From the NCBI GenBank assembly GCA_947041315.1, contig CAMRDW010000014.1, positions 1 through 32,890 on the forward strand: a DNA stretch of 32,890 nt, read 5' to 3'. The stretch comes from an uncultured Enterovibrio sp. (GTDB taxonomy: Bacteria; Pseudomonadota; Gammaproteobacteria; Enterobacterales; Vibrionaceae). This document shows positions 24,667 through 32,862 of this stretch, in pieces. Below the pieces are notes generated by a model, which saw only the letters and a list, made by a program, of their open reading frames with translations, did no database searches and had not been told where the DNA came from. How positions within the stretch are numbered: the first letter of the stretch is position 1; every line of letters begins with the position of its first letter. A program made the translations under genes and the position numbers.

Positions 24667-26283
24667 TTATCCCGACACCTTCTTTTCAGCCTCTTTTTGG
24701 GGCTGATTCGCTTCTGGATAATAAATCCAAAAAAACTGATTTCGCCCCATCGCAATCGCTTTTCCTAGAGCAATTTCTGCATAAGTGAGTAATTTCGAAC
24801 CACTCATTTCATGGCTGTCGATAACGGTGACGCCACCGATTGAAACCGTAATGCATTTTCCGTTTGCATCAAACGGGATCTTTAAATTTTCAATCGCATC
24901 AATACAAAGTGATGCAATCGGCGCGCCGTCTTGTGTATTTGGCAATAAAACGGAAAACGTACCGCCTTCATAACGTGCGAGCAAATCGCCGGGACGCTTT
25001 AATACATCAGCAATGGCATGCCCAATCAAACGGATAATTCGGTCTCCTGCGACACGTCCGTTTTGCTCATTGTATTGCTTGATATTATCAAAATCGATAA
25101 GAAGCATGCTGATAGGCAATTTATCACGCTGGGCCCTTTTTAACTCGGCGTCGGTACTTTCTTCAAAATAATCTCTGTTGTTGTAGCCTGTCAGGCCATC
25201 ACTTTTAGACATTTTTTCTAATTTTCTGTTTGCTTGACGCAATTGGCTTGTTTTTGCATCCACCCGTTGCTGAATATTTAAGGCGCGATGTTGCAATGAA
25301 TAAATAATATAAGCCAGCAAACCAAAAATAAACACACCCACAAAAAAGATCATTTTAGGGGCAATGCTTAAACGGCTTTTGACATAATCAGCAGAAGGGG
25401 TGCCGCGTAAAAGCCACTCTCTTCCTGAGAAAAAAATAGGATCAGTGTTAAAGGTTAAATCATCAATATATAGCGTGGAAGGATCGACATAATGGCTGTA
25501 AATCACCTTTTGATTTTGATTAAAATCTTTATCCAATAATTCTAAATTAATGGATTCTTTCACTGTGTTGTTTGTGGCCAGTTCAAAAATGTCTTCCACC
25601 GCAAATCGCACCAATAAAAATCCACGTAAAACCTCTTTTCTTTGAGCACTTGTTTCAGGCTCCCCCTCAAACACGGGCAATAACATAATATAAAGAGGGG
25701 AGCTCTTTGAGCTTGTTTTTTGACGATGATCGGGCGTTGCAATGGGCAAACCTTGATACCAGCTCATTTGCAAGGCACGCAACATTTCTTTATTCGAGGC
25801 AAGATCAAACCCAATCAAATTTTCATTTGATTGATAAGGTGTGATATATCGGACCGGAAAATAACGATGACGCTCAGTCACTTCGACACGTTCCTCTTTT
25901 TCATTTTTTTCATTTATTTTGAAACCTTTCACCTCGGCTGAAACCGCATTTTCATAGCCCTTCCGGTGAGCGGATTCAACCCGCTCAGCCCATTCCATCG
26001 CTCTGATATTTTGATGTCGGCCCATCGATTTTTCAGCAAATTGGATAAAAGTAGATTCATTCATTTTTTTAACTGAAGCCAATTGGTTTCTTAATGCATA
26101 CAAGATTTCAATGCCCACAGTCAGCTCTCTGCTCAGAGAAAGAGCTGTATTTTCAACGTCTTTTTGTATTTCATGTTGAATGGCGATTTTTTCAGTACGA
26201 TGCAAAGAAAGCGCGGCAAGAAATGAGAAAAAAACGCCCACGAAAAAAGTACCCATTGCCACAAACAAAACTCTTTTCTGCAT
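24667..26283 (-). CDS. CHASE-GGDEF membrane protein with degenerate GGDEF motif
   Basis: 538 aa, ATG 26283 with AGGAGAGAGAG upstream on the minus strand. TM1 about 5-27, a periplasmic CHASE sensor (about 35-300; QNIRAMEWAERV and RYITPY are typical), TM2 about 309-331, a coiled coil (about 332-360) and a GGDEF domain (about 361-522; SDGLTGYNNRDYFEE, LLIDFDNIKQYNEQNG). At the signature position the sequence is R437-Y438-E439-G440-G441-T442-F443 instead of RY-GGDEF, so the catalytic acidic residue is missing. The inhibitory I-site RxxD is intact five residues before (R430-PG-D433). It therefore probably does not make c-di-GMP but could bind it. No partner EAL gene is nearby. Confidence 0.9.
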   Translation of the reverse strand: MQKRVLFVAMGTFFVGVFFSFLAALSLHRTEKIAIQHEIQKDVENTALSLSRELTVGIEILYALRNQLASVKKMNESTFIQFAEKSMGRHQNIRAMEWAERVESAHRKGYENAVSAEVKGFKINEKNEKEERVEVTERHRYFPVRYITPYQSNENLIGFDLASNKEMLRALQMSWYQGLPIATPDHRQKTSSKSSPLYIMLLPVFEGEPETSAQRKEVLRGFLLVRFAVEDIFELATNNTVKESINLELLDKDFNQNQKVIYSHYVDPSTLYIDDLTFNTDPIFFSGREWLLRGTPSADYVKSRLSIAPKMIFFVGVFIFGLLAYIIYSLQHRALNIQQRVDAKTSQLRQANRKLEKMSKSDGLTGYNNRDYFEESTDAELKRAQRDKLPISMLLIDFDNIKQYNEQNGRVAGDRIIRLIGHAIADVLKRPGDLLARYEGGTFSVLLPNTQDGAPIASLCIDAIENLKIPFDANGKCITVSIGGVTVIDSHEMSGSKLLTYAEIALGKAIAMGRNQFFWIYYPEANQPQKEAEKKVSG

Positions 26284-26393
26284 TTTGCTCTCTCTCCTGG
26301 ATCTTGAGTCATGATTTTAAGATGAAGAACCGGACCTTTCTGGTGTTTTTAAGACGAAGAAATAATTTCTAAAAATACGGATACTTTAATGTA

Positions 26394-26588
26394 TTATTTT
26401 TGACGCAGTTGATTCACGTTTGCATCGTAGTAACAGCCTATGTCTTCAATTTTTAACAAGAATGTTTTTTTATCCAATTCAAATTTAATGAGAAAATCCT
26501 CTAGACTCTTACACTCTAAACGCAGCTTGTCATTGACAATTCCGTACAGAATCGCACCATCTAAATGTTCAAAATTGTACAGCTCCAT
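26394..26588 (-). CDS. DUF4250 small protein
   Basis: 64 aa from the ATG at 26588, which has GAGG five bases upstream on the minus strand; a GTG at 26630 is open but lacks a ribosome site. LDGAILYGIVNDKLRLE and the end IGCYYDANVNQL match, in order, the DUF4250 pattern I remember (IL..IVN.KLR.E...SLE, then IG..Y....NQ). Cytoplasmic, function unknown. Lies between the GGDEF gene and ygiQ, divergent from ygiQ. Confidence 0.7.
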   Translation of the reverse strand: MELYNFEHLDGAILYGIVNDKLRLECKSLEDFLIKFELDKKTFLLKIEDIGCYYDANVNQLRQK

Positions 26589-26835
26589 AAATGCCTCATC
26601 TTTATCTTGAATAGGTAGAAGTGTATACACAAATTTAACAAGTCACATGAATTGAACCCTCTTCCCAAATCTAAACATTCTTATTAACTCGATAAATACG
26701 TCTCTTTTATGAGCCTCAAAAAGAAGCCTCACTCTCCTTAAAAGCCTTTTTCTCCTTCACTTTTAAGGCGCTAATGTCTGGCTCTCTTCATAGCAAGTCG
26801 CTATAATTGCCGCCTTGCGAAAATGAGGTCAAAAA

Positions 26836-29103
26836 ATGCGCGATTCAGTAACCCCTATAAATGAATACCCCAAATTTTGGGCAGAATGCTTCGGCGCAGC
26901 ACCCTTTTTACCCACCAGCAAAAAAGAAATGGACTTATTGGGTTGGGATAGCTGCGACATTGTCCTTATTACAGGCGATGCCTATGTTGATCATCCCAGT
27001 TTCGGTATGGCGGTGATTGGACGCGTGCTCGAAGCACAAGGTTTCCGTGTGGGGATCATTGCTCAACCTGATTGGAAAAATAAAAATGCCTTCATGGGAT
27101 TAGGTAAACCTAATCTGTTTTTTGGGGTCACGGCGGGCAACATGGACTCCATGATCAACCACTATACAGCCGAACGCAAACCCCGACATGATGATGCCTA
27201 CACGCCAGGAAATCGCAGTGGTAAACGCCCCGACCGAGCCGTGTTAGTCTATTCTCAGCGTTGCCGTGAGGCTTATAAAGAAACCCCGATTATTTTGGGC
27301 GGAATTGAAGCCAGTTTACGTCGACTCGCACACTATGATTATTGGTCTGATCTTGTACGTCGCTCTATTTTATGTGATGCGAAGGCCGATCTTCTCTTGT
27401 TTGCCAATGCAGAGCGCGCCCTCATTGATGTCGCTCATCGTCTGGCGAAAGGAGAGTCGATTCATGATCTGACCTCCATCGCAGGCACTGCGGTCATGCT
27501 AAAATCTGCGCCAGAAAAAATGACGGAGATTGACAGCTCACGCATCGACAAACCCAACAAAGCCATGGTGTTCCTCAATCCCTATAACGTGGAATCCGTT
27601 TGCAGCACCCAAGACGATGCAAATGACAAGGCACACGCCACCCCCATCATGGTCCGAGCCTCCCGCCACGACCCTGAAAATAACTACATTCGACTGCCGT
27701 CCTACGAAAAACTCATCAACGATCGCATTCTTTATGCCCATGCAAGCCGCGTCATGCATTTAGAGAGCAACCCCTATTCAGGACGAGCCTTGATTCAAAA
27801 ACACGGGGAACGGGAGCTTTGGGTCAATCCCCCTCCCATTCCGCTGACCACAGAAGAAATGGATTATGTTTTTGGTCTCCCTTTCGCACGCGTCCCTCAT
27901 CCAAGCTACGGGGACGCGAAGATCCCAGCTTATGAAATGATCAAAACATCAGTCAACATCATGCGAGGCTGCTTTGGAGGCTGTTCTTTTTGTTCCATAA
28001 CAGAACATGAAGGGCGCATTATTCAAAATCGTTCACAAGCGTCCATTCTATCTGAAATAGATGACATCAGAGAGAAAGTGCCCGGCTTTACAGGCGTTAT
28101 TTCAGATTTAGGGGGCCCGACGGCCAACATGTATCGTTTAGGGTGTTCAGACGCCCGCGCAGAAAAAAATTGCCGCCGTCCCTCATGTGTCTTCCCGAAA
28201 ATTTGCGAAAAACTCAATACGGATCACAAACACACCATCGCGCTGTACCGAGCCGCCCGTGATCTAAAAGGCGTAAAAAAAGTCGTTATCGCATCAGGCG
28301 TTCGCTACGATCTGGCCATTGAGTCACCTGAGTATGTGAAAGAATTGGTCACGCATCATGTCGGAGGATATCTAAAAATCGCGCCAGAGCACACAGAAAA
28401 AGGCACCTTAGATCTCATGATGAAACCGGGCATGAGTGCCTATAACCGATTCAAATCCTTGTTCGAAAAATATTCAAAAGAAGCGGGAAAAAAACAATAC
28501 TTGATCCCCTATTTCATTGCAGCGCATCCAGGCTGCACAGATGAAGACATGCTGAATTTAGCCCTTTGGTTAAAAGAAAATGATTTTCGATGTGATCAGG
28601 TCCAAAATTTTTATCCCTCACCCATGTGCAATGCAACAGCCATGTACCACGCTCAAACCAATCCTCTCAAACGGGTTAAATACAAAAAAAGAGAGGTTCT
28701 GTTTGTTGCAAAAGGGGAACGTCAACGGCGTCTTCATAAAGCCTTCTTGCGTTATCATGACCCATTAAACTGGCCACTTCTCCGTGAAGCCTTGATAAAC
28801 ATGGGGAAACGTCATTTAATCGGCGATAAACCTGGCGCGCTTATTCCAAATGAAGGCAATGAGGCGGAACAATTGGCGCATCAAAAAGGAGCCCACGCAC
28901 AAAAAAACACACGCAAAAATGGCAAAACGTTTGCTACAAAGCATCCGAATCAGCCTGAGATCCGCAAAGGGAAAAACACCTTCCACGATCCACAATCACA
29001 GAAAAGCACACCAAAAATCAATAAACCGAAACCAAAGCCTTCAAAGCCATATTCAGCTAAAAAGCGTCCATCCGGAACACGTAATAACCCCGCACCACGC
29101 TGA
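26836..29103 (+). CDS. ygiQ: YgiQ family radical SAM protein (UPF0313)
   Basis: 755 aa (E. coli YgiQ is about 740); ATG 26836 with GAGG at 26825-26828. N-terminal cobalamin-binding-like region (about 30-200, [20 protein letters not shown]), then the radical SAM cluster motif C379-FGG-C383-SF-C386 in [19 protein letters not shown], and a TIM-barrel core (to about 640) with [20 protein letters not shown] and QNFYPSPM. The last ~90 residues (about 665-755) are low-complexity, rich in Lys, Pro, Ser and Asn and strongly basic, likely disordered and possibly nucleic-acid binding. The reaction is not established for the family. Monocistronic, with a terminator directly after it. Confidence 0.94.
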   Translation: MRDSVTPINEYPKFWAECFGAAPFLPTSKKEMDLLGWDSCDIVLITGDAYVDHPSFGMAVIGRVLEAQGFRVGIIAQPDWKNKNAFMGLGKPNLFFGVTAGNMDSMINHYTAERKPRHDDAYTPGNRSGKRPDRAVLVYSQRCREAYKETPIILGGIEASLRRLAHYDYWSDLVRRSILCDAKADLLLFANAERALIDVAHRLAKGESIHDLTSIAGTAVMLKSAPEKMTEIDSSRIDKPNKAMVFLNPYNVESVCSTQDDANDKAHATPIMVRASRHDPENNYIRLPSYEKLINDRILYAHASRVMHLESNPYSGRALIQKHGERELWVNPPPIPLTTEEMDYVFGLPFARVPHPSYGDAKIPAYEMIKTSVNIMRGCFGGCSFCSITEHEGRIIQNRSQASILSEIDDIREKVPGFTGVISDLGGPTANMYRLGCSDARAEKNCRRPSCVFPKICEKLNTDHKHTIALYRAARDLKGVKKVVIASGVRYDLAIESPEYVKELVTHHVGGYLKIAPEHTEKGTLDLMMKPGMSAYNRFKSLFEKYSKEAGKKQYLIPYFIAAHPGCTDEDMLNLALWLKENDFRCDQVQNFYPSPMCNATAMYHAQTNPLKRVKYKKREVLFVAKGERQRRLHKAFLRYHDPLNWPLLREALINMGKRHLIGDKPGALIPNEGNEAEQLAHQKGAHAQKNTRKNGKTFATKHPNQPEIRKGKNTFHDPQSQKSTPKINKPKPKPSKPYSAKKRPSGTRNNPAPR

Positions 29104-29111
29104 ACATAAAA

Positions 29112-29150
29112 AAACAAAGCGAACTAGAAAATTCGCTTTGTTCTCTTCCT
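29112..29150 (+). terminator. Terminator between ygiQ and yciU
   Basis: AACAAAGCGAA (29113-29123) and TTCGCTTTGTT (29132-29142) form an 11-bp stem with tail CTCTTCCTT; A-rich on the other side, so it may also serve the convergent yciU-type gene. Confidence 0.7.
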
Positions 29151-29171
29151 TATCCACATTTGCCTCGCCTT

Positions 29172-29507
29172 TTATCCTTCCAAAAAAGCCCCTTCACGCT
29201 TCCATAAAATGTGGCATTCTTTTTGTTTTGGGTCTCGGCTTAATAGCATACGAACAAAAACATCACTGAGAACGTTTTCGGATATCAAGCCTATTTGAAC
29301 TTCTATAAAGACATTTCTATCCACATCAAGATTGATCAAAGGCCCCCAATACGCACCCGCTTCAATCGCCATGCCTGCACCGCTTGTTTCAAAAAGTGCT
29401 TCATAACGTACTTTATCAGCCTCTTCGAGATTCTCTTCTGCCATGTCATAAAAAATTTCAAAAGCACTATCAAGGGCGTCATTAATTGAAATCAATTCCG
29501 CATTCAT
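29172..29507 (-). CDS. yciU: YciU/HI1450-type DUF440 putative DNA-mimic protein
   Basis: 111 aa from the ATG at 29507, with AGGAAAGAGAG just upstream on the minus strand; an ATG 10 codons earlier is less likely. Aligns by eye with E. coli YciU (109 aa): ALDSAFEIFYDMAEENLEEAD, INLDVDRNVFIEVQIGL, LSDVFVRMLLSRDPKQKECH and HILWKRE at the end. Acidic overall, as expected for a protein thought to imitate double-stranded DNA; a HU-binding role has been proposed for HI1450. Targets unknown here. Lies convergent to ygiQ. Confidence 0.85.
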   Translation of the reverse strand: MNAELISINDALDSAFEIFYDMAEENLEEADKVRYEALFETSGAGMAIEAGAYWGPLINLDVDRNVFIEVQIGLISENVLSDVFVRMLLSRDPKQKECHILWKREGAFLEG

Positions 29508-29549
29508 TTTTCTCTCTTTCCTGTTTTTGAAAACCACGAGGACCTGTAT

Positions 29550-29792
29550 ATGCTATTTGTGATCTCAATTGCAATAACTATTTATTTTTTTTCATTAAGT
29601 CTTTCAAATTATTTTATTTTTTTGTCTTTAGGTCTTAAAAGAAAGGGCAAAAAATCATCCAAAAACAGACCGCTCGTGACGCTTCAGCTCAATATATTGT
29701 GTCCAAAGCGAAGATCAATCGAACATTTTGAAAAAAAGATGTCGTTTCTGAATAACCCAAATTTTTTTCCCCATTTTTTCGCTTTACTATAG
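29550..29792 (+). CDS. Possible small membrane protein (weak)
   Basis: 80 codons from an ATG with GAGG at 29538-29541. The first 27 residues form one hydrophobic stretch followed by a basic patch (LKRKGKKSSK), which would fit a single-pass protein, but the rest has no recognisable pattern and its end meets ERIC-like copy 8. Divergent from the yciU-type gene. Could be non-coding AT-rich leader. Confidence 0.22.
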   Translation: MLFVISIAITIYFFSLSLSNYFIFLSLGLKRKGKKSSKNRPLVTLQLNILCPKRRSIEHFEKKMSFLNNPNFFPHFFALL

Positions 29793-29897
29793 ATACGTGT
29801 CGGTGGCAAACGAGTGAAGCCCTCAGCATAGATGAACGCTCTGATTGGGCTGAGCGTGCCAGGCCAACACCCACGCTCTTAAAAAGCGACGGGGATA
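29793..29897 (+). repeat. ERIC-like repeat, copy 8
   Basis: Plus orientation: ACGAGTGAAGCCCTCAGCAT, CTGATTGGGCTGAGCGTGCC, CAACACCCACGCTC and AAAAGCGACGGGGATAT at the right end. The left 20 or so bases of the family are missing. It ends 30 bp before the ribosome site of the gene at 29940. Confidence 0.82.
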
Positions 29898-29939
29898 TGA
29901 ACAGGCATCAGCAAAATAATAAAATAAAGGGAGTCCCGT

Positions 29940-30728
29940 TTGTTTCAAAAAAATCCACGAAAAGGCTTACTTCCTGAAATCGAAGCCAACGCCCCCTTTC
30001 AAGAAAAATACCTCGGTGCAATTCATTCAGGCGCACGTCAAATAAAAACAGGCTTGCAAGCGGTTTTTCACAGTCTTTATCTCTCAGGCGCCCTTGCACA
30101 TCGAAACGCAGGGGAAACATCGGATTTAGAATTCACTCTCGTTTCAATGCGCCCATTAAACACCCAGGAATATGCCATTTTAAATACGATAAAATGGCGA
30201 ATTAAAGAATCGAATCAGGCCATCAAACATATCCGCATTGATCTTGTCCTTCTTCATGATGTGCTTCATTTAAGGCATATATTCCGTTGGGGATTTTTTT
30301 TAAAGCATTGCACTGTTTGCTTAGAAGGCGAAAATTTAGCGCATCGATTTGGTCGCTTCGAGGTCAGTTGGGAAGTATCAAAAGCGATGAACATCGATTT
30401 TGAAGCTCGATTTAATGAGTTAAAACGAAAGTTCATTTCATCACATAAGCTTGATACTCAGCTCGATGTCGCGGAAGAAATGGGAAAATTACTGGTCAAA
30501 ACCAGCTTTTCCCTTGTTGCACACAAAGAAATGCGCTGGGAAGAAAATCTTCAAAAGTGTGCTGACGCTTTTTTAATCCATTACCCAAAAAAAGAACTCG
30601 AAATGTCACGTCTCTTTTTATTAATACAAAGGAAAAATATCAAAAAACGGGCCGTTATCGCCTTGCTCGATGCCTTCTACACATGGATTTTATTCGAGAT
30701 GTCTAAGATAGAGAAAAAAAGAGGATAA
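29940..30728 (+). CDS. Nucleotidyltransferase-fold-like protein
   Basis: 262 aa with TTG start at 29940 (AAGGGAG at 29927-29933, spacing 6); no in-frame ATG exists before residue 70, so TTG is the best start. Residues about 44-66 (SLYLSGALAHRNAGETSDLE) resemble the Pol-beta-type nucleotidyltransferase pattern hG[GS]-x(9-13)-Dh[DE]h, with D62 and E64 as the metal pair, but with GA in place of GS/GG. A later IRIDLVLL (about 98-105) could give the third acidic residue. The C-terminal half is helical and basic. From memory, similar proteins of this length exist in Vibrio. Substrate unknown. No toxin-antitoxin partner is adjacent. Confidence 0.55.
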   Translation: MFQKNPRKGLLPEIEANAPFQEKYLGAIHSGARQIKTGLQAVFHSLYLSGALAHRNAGETSDLEFTLVSMRPLNTQEYAILNTIKWRIKESNQAIKHIRIDLVLLHDVLHLRHIFRWGFFLKHCTVCLEGENLAHRFGRFEVSWEVSKAMNIDFEARFNELKRKFISSHKLDTQLDVAEEMGKLLVKTSFSLVAHKEMRWEENLQKCADAFLIHYPKKELEMSRLFLLIQRKNIKKRAVIALLDAFYTWILFEMSKIEKKRG

Positions 30729-30755
30729 TGCATTTTTACGTCGATTGATTTAGAA

Positions 30756-30802
30756 ATAAAAAAGCCAGTATGGTAGGCCAATACCGACACTGGCTTTTTT
30801 CA
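30756..30802 (+). terminator. Terminator after the nucleotidyltransferase-like gene
   Basis: AAAAAAGCCAGT (30757-30769) pairs with ACTGGCTTTTTT (30789-30800), with an inner GGTA/TACC. A long stem with T tracts; its A-rich left arm would let it work on the minus strand as well. Confidence 0.8.
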
Positions 30803-31230
30803 TAGATATCTATGTTTTTCTATTGCAATGACTTTTAAATGAATAAAAATCTATGTTTATGAAGAGTTTATAAGTGGCGGCCATGCATTATAACCTTTCA
30901 AAACATAAACATAATTTAATGCTATTGAAGCAATAAAACTGTGAGGAAGACACAAAACTGCCATTCCTTTTATTTTTAAACCTGAAAATGAGACACTCGC
31001 TGGATTCTTCCTGTTCACGCAAAAAGAGCAAGGCTAAAGCCCCCTCTCCATCCATTCAGTGTTAAAAAGAAAAGGAGCACAAAAAAAGGGGGGATACCCG
31101 TGGCCTTTGAAACTGCGTAGGTGTTAGCGAGGCCCGTTCAGCCCAATCACAGAGTCGTTCTATTCTCAGGGGCTTCACTCGTTTGCTGCCTATACGCATC
31201 TTCAAGTGTCTTGGGTATATCAATCAAAGA
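30803..31230. other. Intergenic region between the nucleotidyltransferase-like gene and sbmA
   Basis: About 430 bases, AT-rich, without a supported ORF, plus ERIC-like copy 9 at the end. Confidence 0.6.
31094..31219 (-). repeat. ERIC-like repeat, copy 9 (full)
   Basis: Minus-oriented: ATACCCGTGGCCTTTGAAAC at one end, CTTCAAGTGTCTTGGGTATA at the other; core CCGTTCAGCCCAATCACAGA and CAGGGGCTTCACTCGTTT. 126 bp. It lies 12 bp past the sbmA stop, in sense with sbmA. Confidence 0.88.
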
Positions 31231-32238
31231 TCAAGGATCTAACGCTGCAGCGTGCTCTTCATCAATCGCTTGTTCTATTTGAAGTTCAAATCCTTTGAGT
31301 CTTTTATAAATAGACATTAATTCAACAATGGTGCTCCAAGAGTGAACAAGAAATTGAAAAGATTCTTCCACTTTTCCAAAAGCGCGCAAAATTTGCTGTA
31401 ATACACCTAAAGTGATCACACCAGAAACAATTGTGGGTCCTAAAAATATATAAGGCACGATCACTGTATATTGAATATATGACCATTTAGCGACATCAAA
31501 ATATAAATAATGACGATAAAGATTAAAATAGTTTTTACGAATATTATTAAATAATATACTGATGGTTTCAGGCTCTGCACGTTCTTTTTGATCTTCACCA
31601 AAAACAAGTTCTTTACGATATGCCGCTTCTACTTTTTGATTTTTAAATTCTAAGCCGGGTAATTTAATGCCCACAACCGCAAGTAAAACAGTCCCAAAAA
31701 GAGCAGAAAGAATCGCCAAATAAACCAAAGAATGATCAACCACTCCAATCCAAGGTAATTCTGTTACATTTTCGCTCAAGGTCCAAAGTATCGGCAAAAA
31801 TGCGAATAACGTCATTAAAGAACGCATAAAACTCACACCTAAACTTTCAACAATTCGTGCAAAGCGCATGGTGTCTTCTTGAACGCGTTGTGATGCCCCT
31901 TCAATATGATTAATTCTATTCCAATTAGACATATAATAATTATTCATGGCCGTACGCCAGCGAAAAACATAATGACGAACAAAAAAGTCCAATAACACGG
32001 CAACGATAATATAAACAGAAACAATATTGAAGAATTTAATACATTCACTTAAAAATGTTTCAAAAGACACAGAGTTTGGTGTGGAGAGTGCACTTTGAAC
32101 CAAATTATAAAAGGATCCGAACCATTCATTCACCTTGACGTCAATTTCTACTTTATACCAAGTTACGTACAAAATTAAAGCCGATCCTAAAATTGACCAA
32201 TGAAACCAACGTTTATCAAAAAAAAACGATTTAAACAT
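31231..32238 (-). CDS. sbmA: SbmA/BacA family peptide-antibiotic transporter
   Basis: Inner-membrane importer that takes up peptides such as microcins and proline-rich antimicrobial peptides, using the proton gradient; it has the ABC-permease-like fold without an ATPase. 335 aa, ATG 32238 with AAGGAG upstream on the minus strand. Family marks: SNWNRINHIEGASQRVQEDT (about 110-129), VGIKLPGLEFKNQKVEAAYR (about 206-225) and STIVELMSIYKRLKGFE near the end. E. coli SbmA has 406 aa; the difference is at the N-terminus, where this protein joins the WHWSILG-type segment about 65-70 residues earlier. A shorter BacA/SbmA type is more likely than damage, as a ribosome site and ATG are intact. Confidence 0.88.
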   Translation of the reverse strand: MFKSFFFDKRWFHWSILGSALILYVTWYKVEIDVKVNEWFGSFYNLVQSALSTPNSVSFETFLSECIKFFNIVSVYIIVAVLLDFFVRHYVFRWRTAMNNYYMSNWNRINHIEGASQRVQEDTMRFARIVESLGVSFMRSLMTLFAFLPILWTLSENVTELPWIGVVDHSLVYLAILSALFGTVLLAVVGIKLPGLEFKNQKVEAAYRKELVFGEDQKERAEPETISILFNNIRKNYFNLYRHYLYFDVAKWSYIQYTVIVPYIFLGPTIVSGVITLGVLQQILRAFGKVEESFQFLVHSWSTIVELMSIYKRLKGFELQIEQAIDEEHAAALDP

Positions 32239-32365
32239 TCACAACTCCTTTGAAACAATATTTAATTCAATTATTTGTTGCTTTTTCATCCACGCTATTG
32301 AATACCTTACTTAAAAGACTGACTCTGATCTACAAAGTTCAATTCTAGTCTTAAAAAGAACACTT

Positions 32366-32422
32366 TATAGCGAAGAGATTTGAAGATGCGGTTAGGCGCT
32401 CAGTGCGTGAAACCTGTAGGCA
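32366..32422 (+). repeat. ERIC-like repeat, copy 10, left half (interrupted)
   Basis: Starts TATAGCGAAGAGATTTGAAG and breaks off at GCATA, the usual centre of the family, where copy 11 begins. A degraded right half (to about 32620, with CTTTGAAAGGTGACGGGG) follows copy 11. Confidence 0.7.
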
Positions 32423-32550
32423 TATACCCAAGACGCTTGAAGATGCGTGTAGGGGCTAAACGAGTGAAGGCCCTGAGCATAGATGTACTCTGTGATTGAT
32501 CTTAAGCGAGAGGTGCCAACACCCAGGCAGTTTCAAAGGTGAGAGGTATA
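32423..32550 (+). repeat. ERIC-like repeat, copy 11 (full, nested)
   Basis: 128 bp from TATACCCAAGACGCTTGAAG to TTTCAAAGGTGAGAGGTATA. Core: ACGAGTGAAGGCCCTGAGCA and GTGATTGATCTTAAGCGAGA. It sits inside copy 10 at a TA. Confidence 0.9.
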
Positions 32551-32671
32551 GACGGGCTCAGTGAATTCATTTCAAGATCCTAAATCACAATCGTCCTGCT
32601 TTGAAAGGTGACGGGGAGACAGAGAAAATGCGCTCGGCGGGAAGAACAAATCGCGTTTAAGAAAGAAAAAA

Positions 32672-32725
32672 GATGAGATTGGGCTTTACAAGCCTCCCGC
32701 TGTCTTCAAAAGCGAAAAGCCTATC
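32672..32725 (+). repeat. ERIC-like right-half fragment, copy 12
   Basis: ATGAGATTGGGCTTTACAAG and then CGCTGTCTTCAAAAGCGAAA follow the order of the family's right half, with the intervening bases changed. Confidence 0.4.
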
Positions 32726-32736
32726 AAGGTGATTTT

Positions 32737-32862
32737 TATACTCAACGTAATTGAAAATGTGCGCTTGCGCCAAGCGAGAGAAGTTCCTGAGCATAAATTG
32801 ACTCTGTCATGGGACAGAAAAAGCGTCGCCAACACCCACGCAGCGTCAAAGGCAACCGGTAT
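32737..32862 (+). repeat. ERIC-like repeat, copy 13
   Basis: TATACTCAACGTAATTGAAA at the left, CCAAGCGAGAGAAGTTCCTG and AACACCCACGCAGCGTCAAA in the body, ACCGGTAT at the right. 126 bp with more substitutions than copy 7. Confidence 0.82.

Larger units (their letters stand above)
29508..29939. other. Intergenic region yciU / nucleotidyltransferase-like gene
   Basis: About 430 bases, AT-rich, with the weak ORF 29550-29792 and ERIC-like copy 8 immediately upstream of the next gene's ribosome site. Confidence 0.55.

Noticed and set aside
2282-32862. CRISPR array
   Set aside because: The repeats are dispersed, 125 bp long and in both orientations, with no regular spacers or cas genes.
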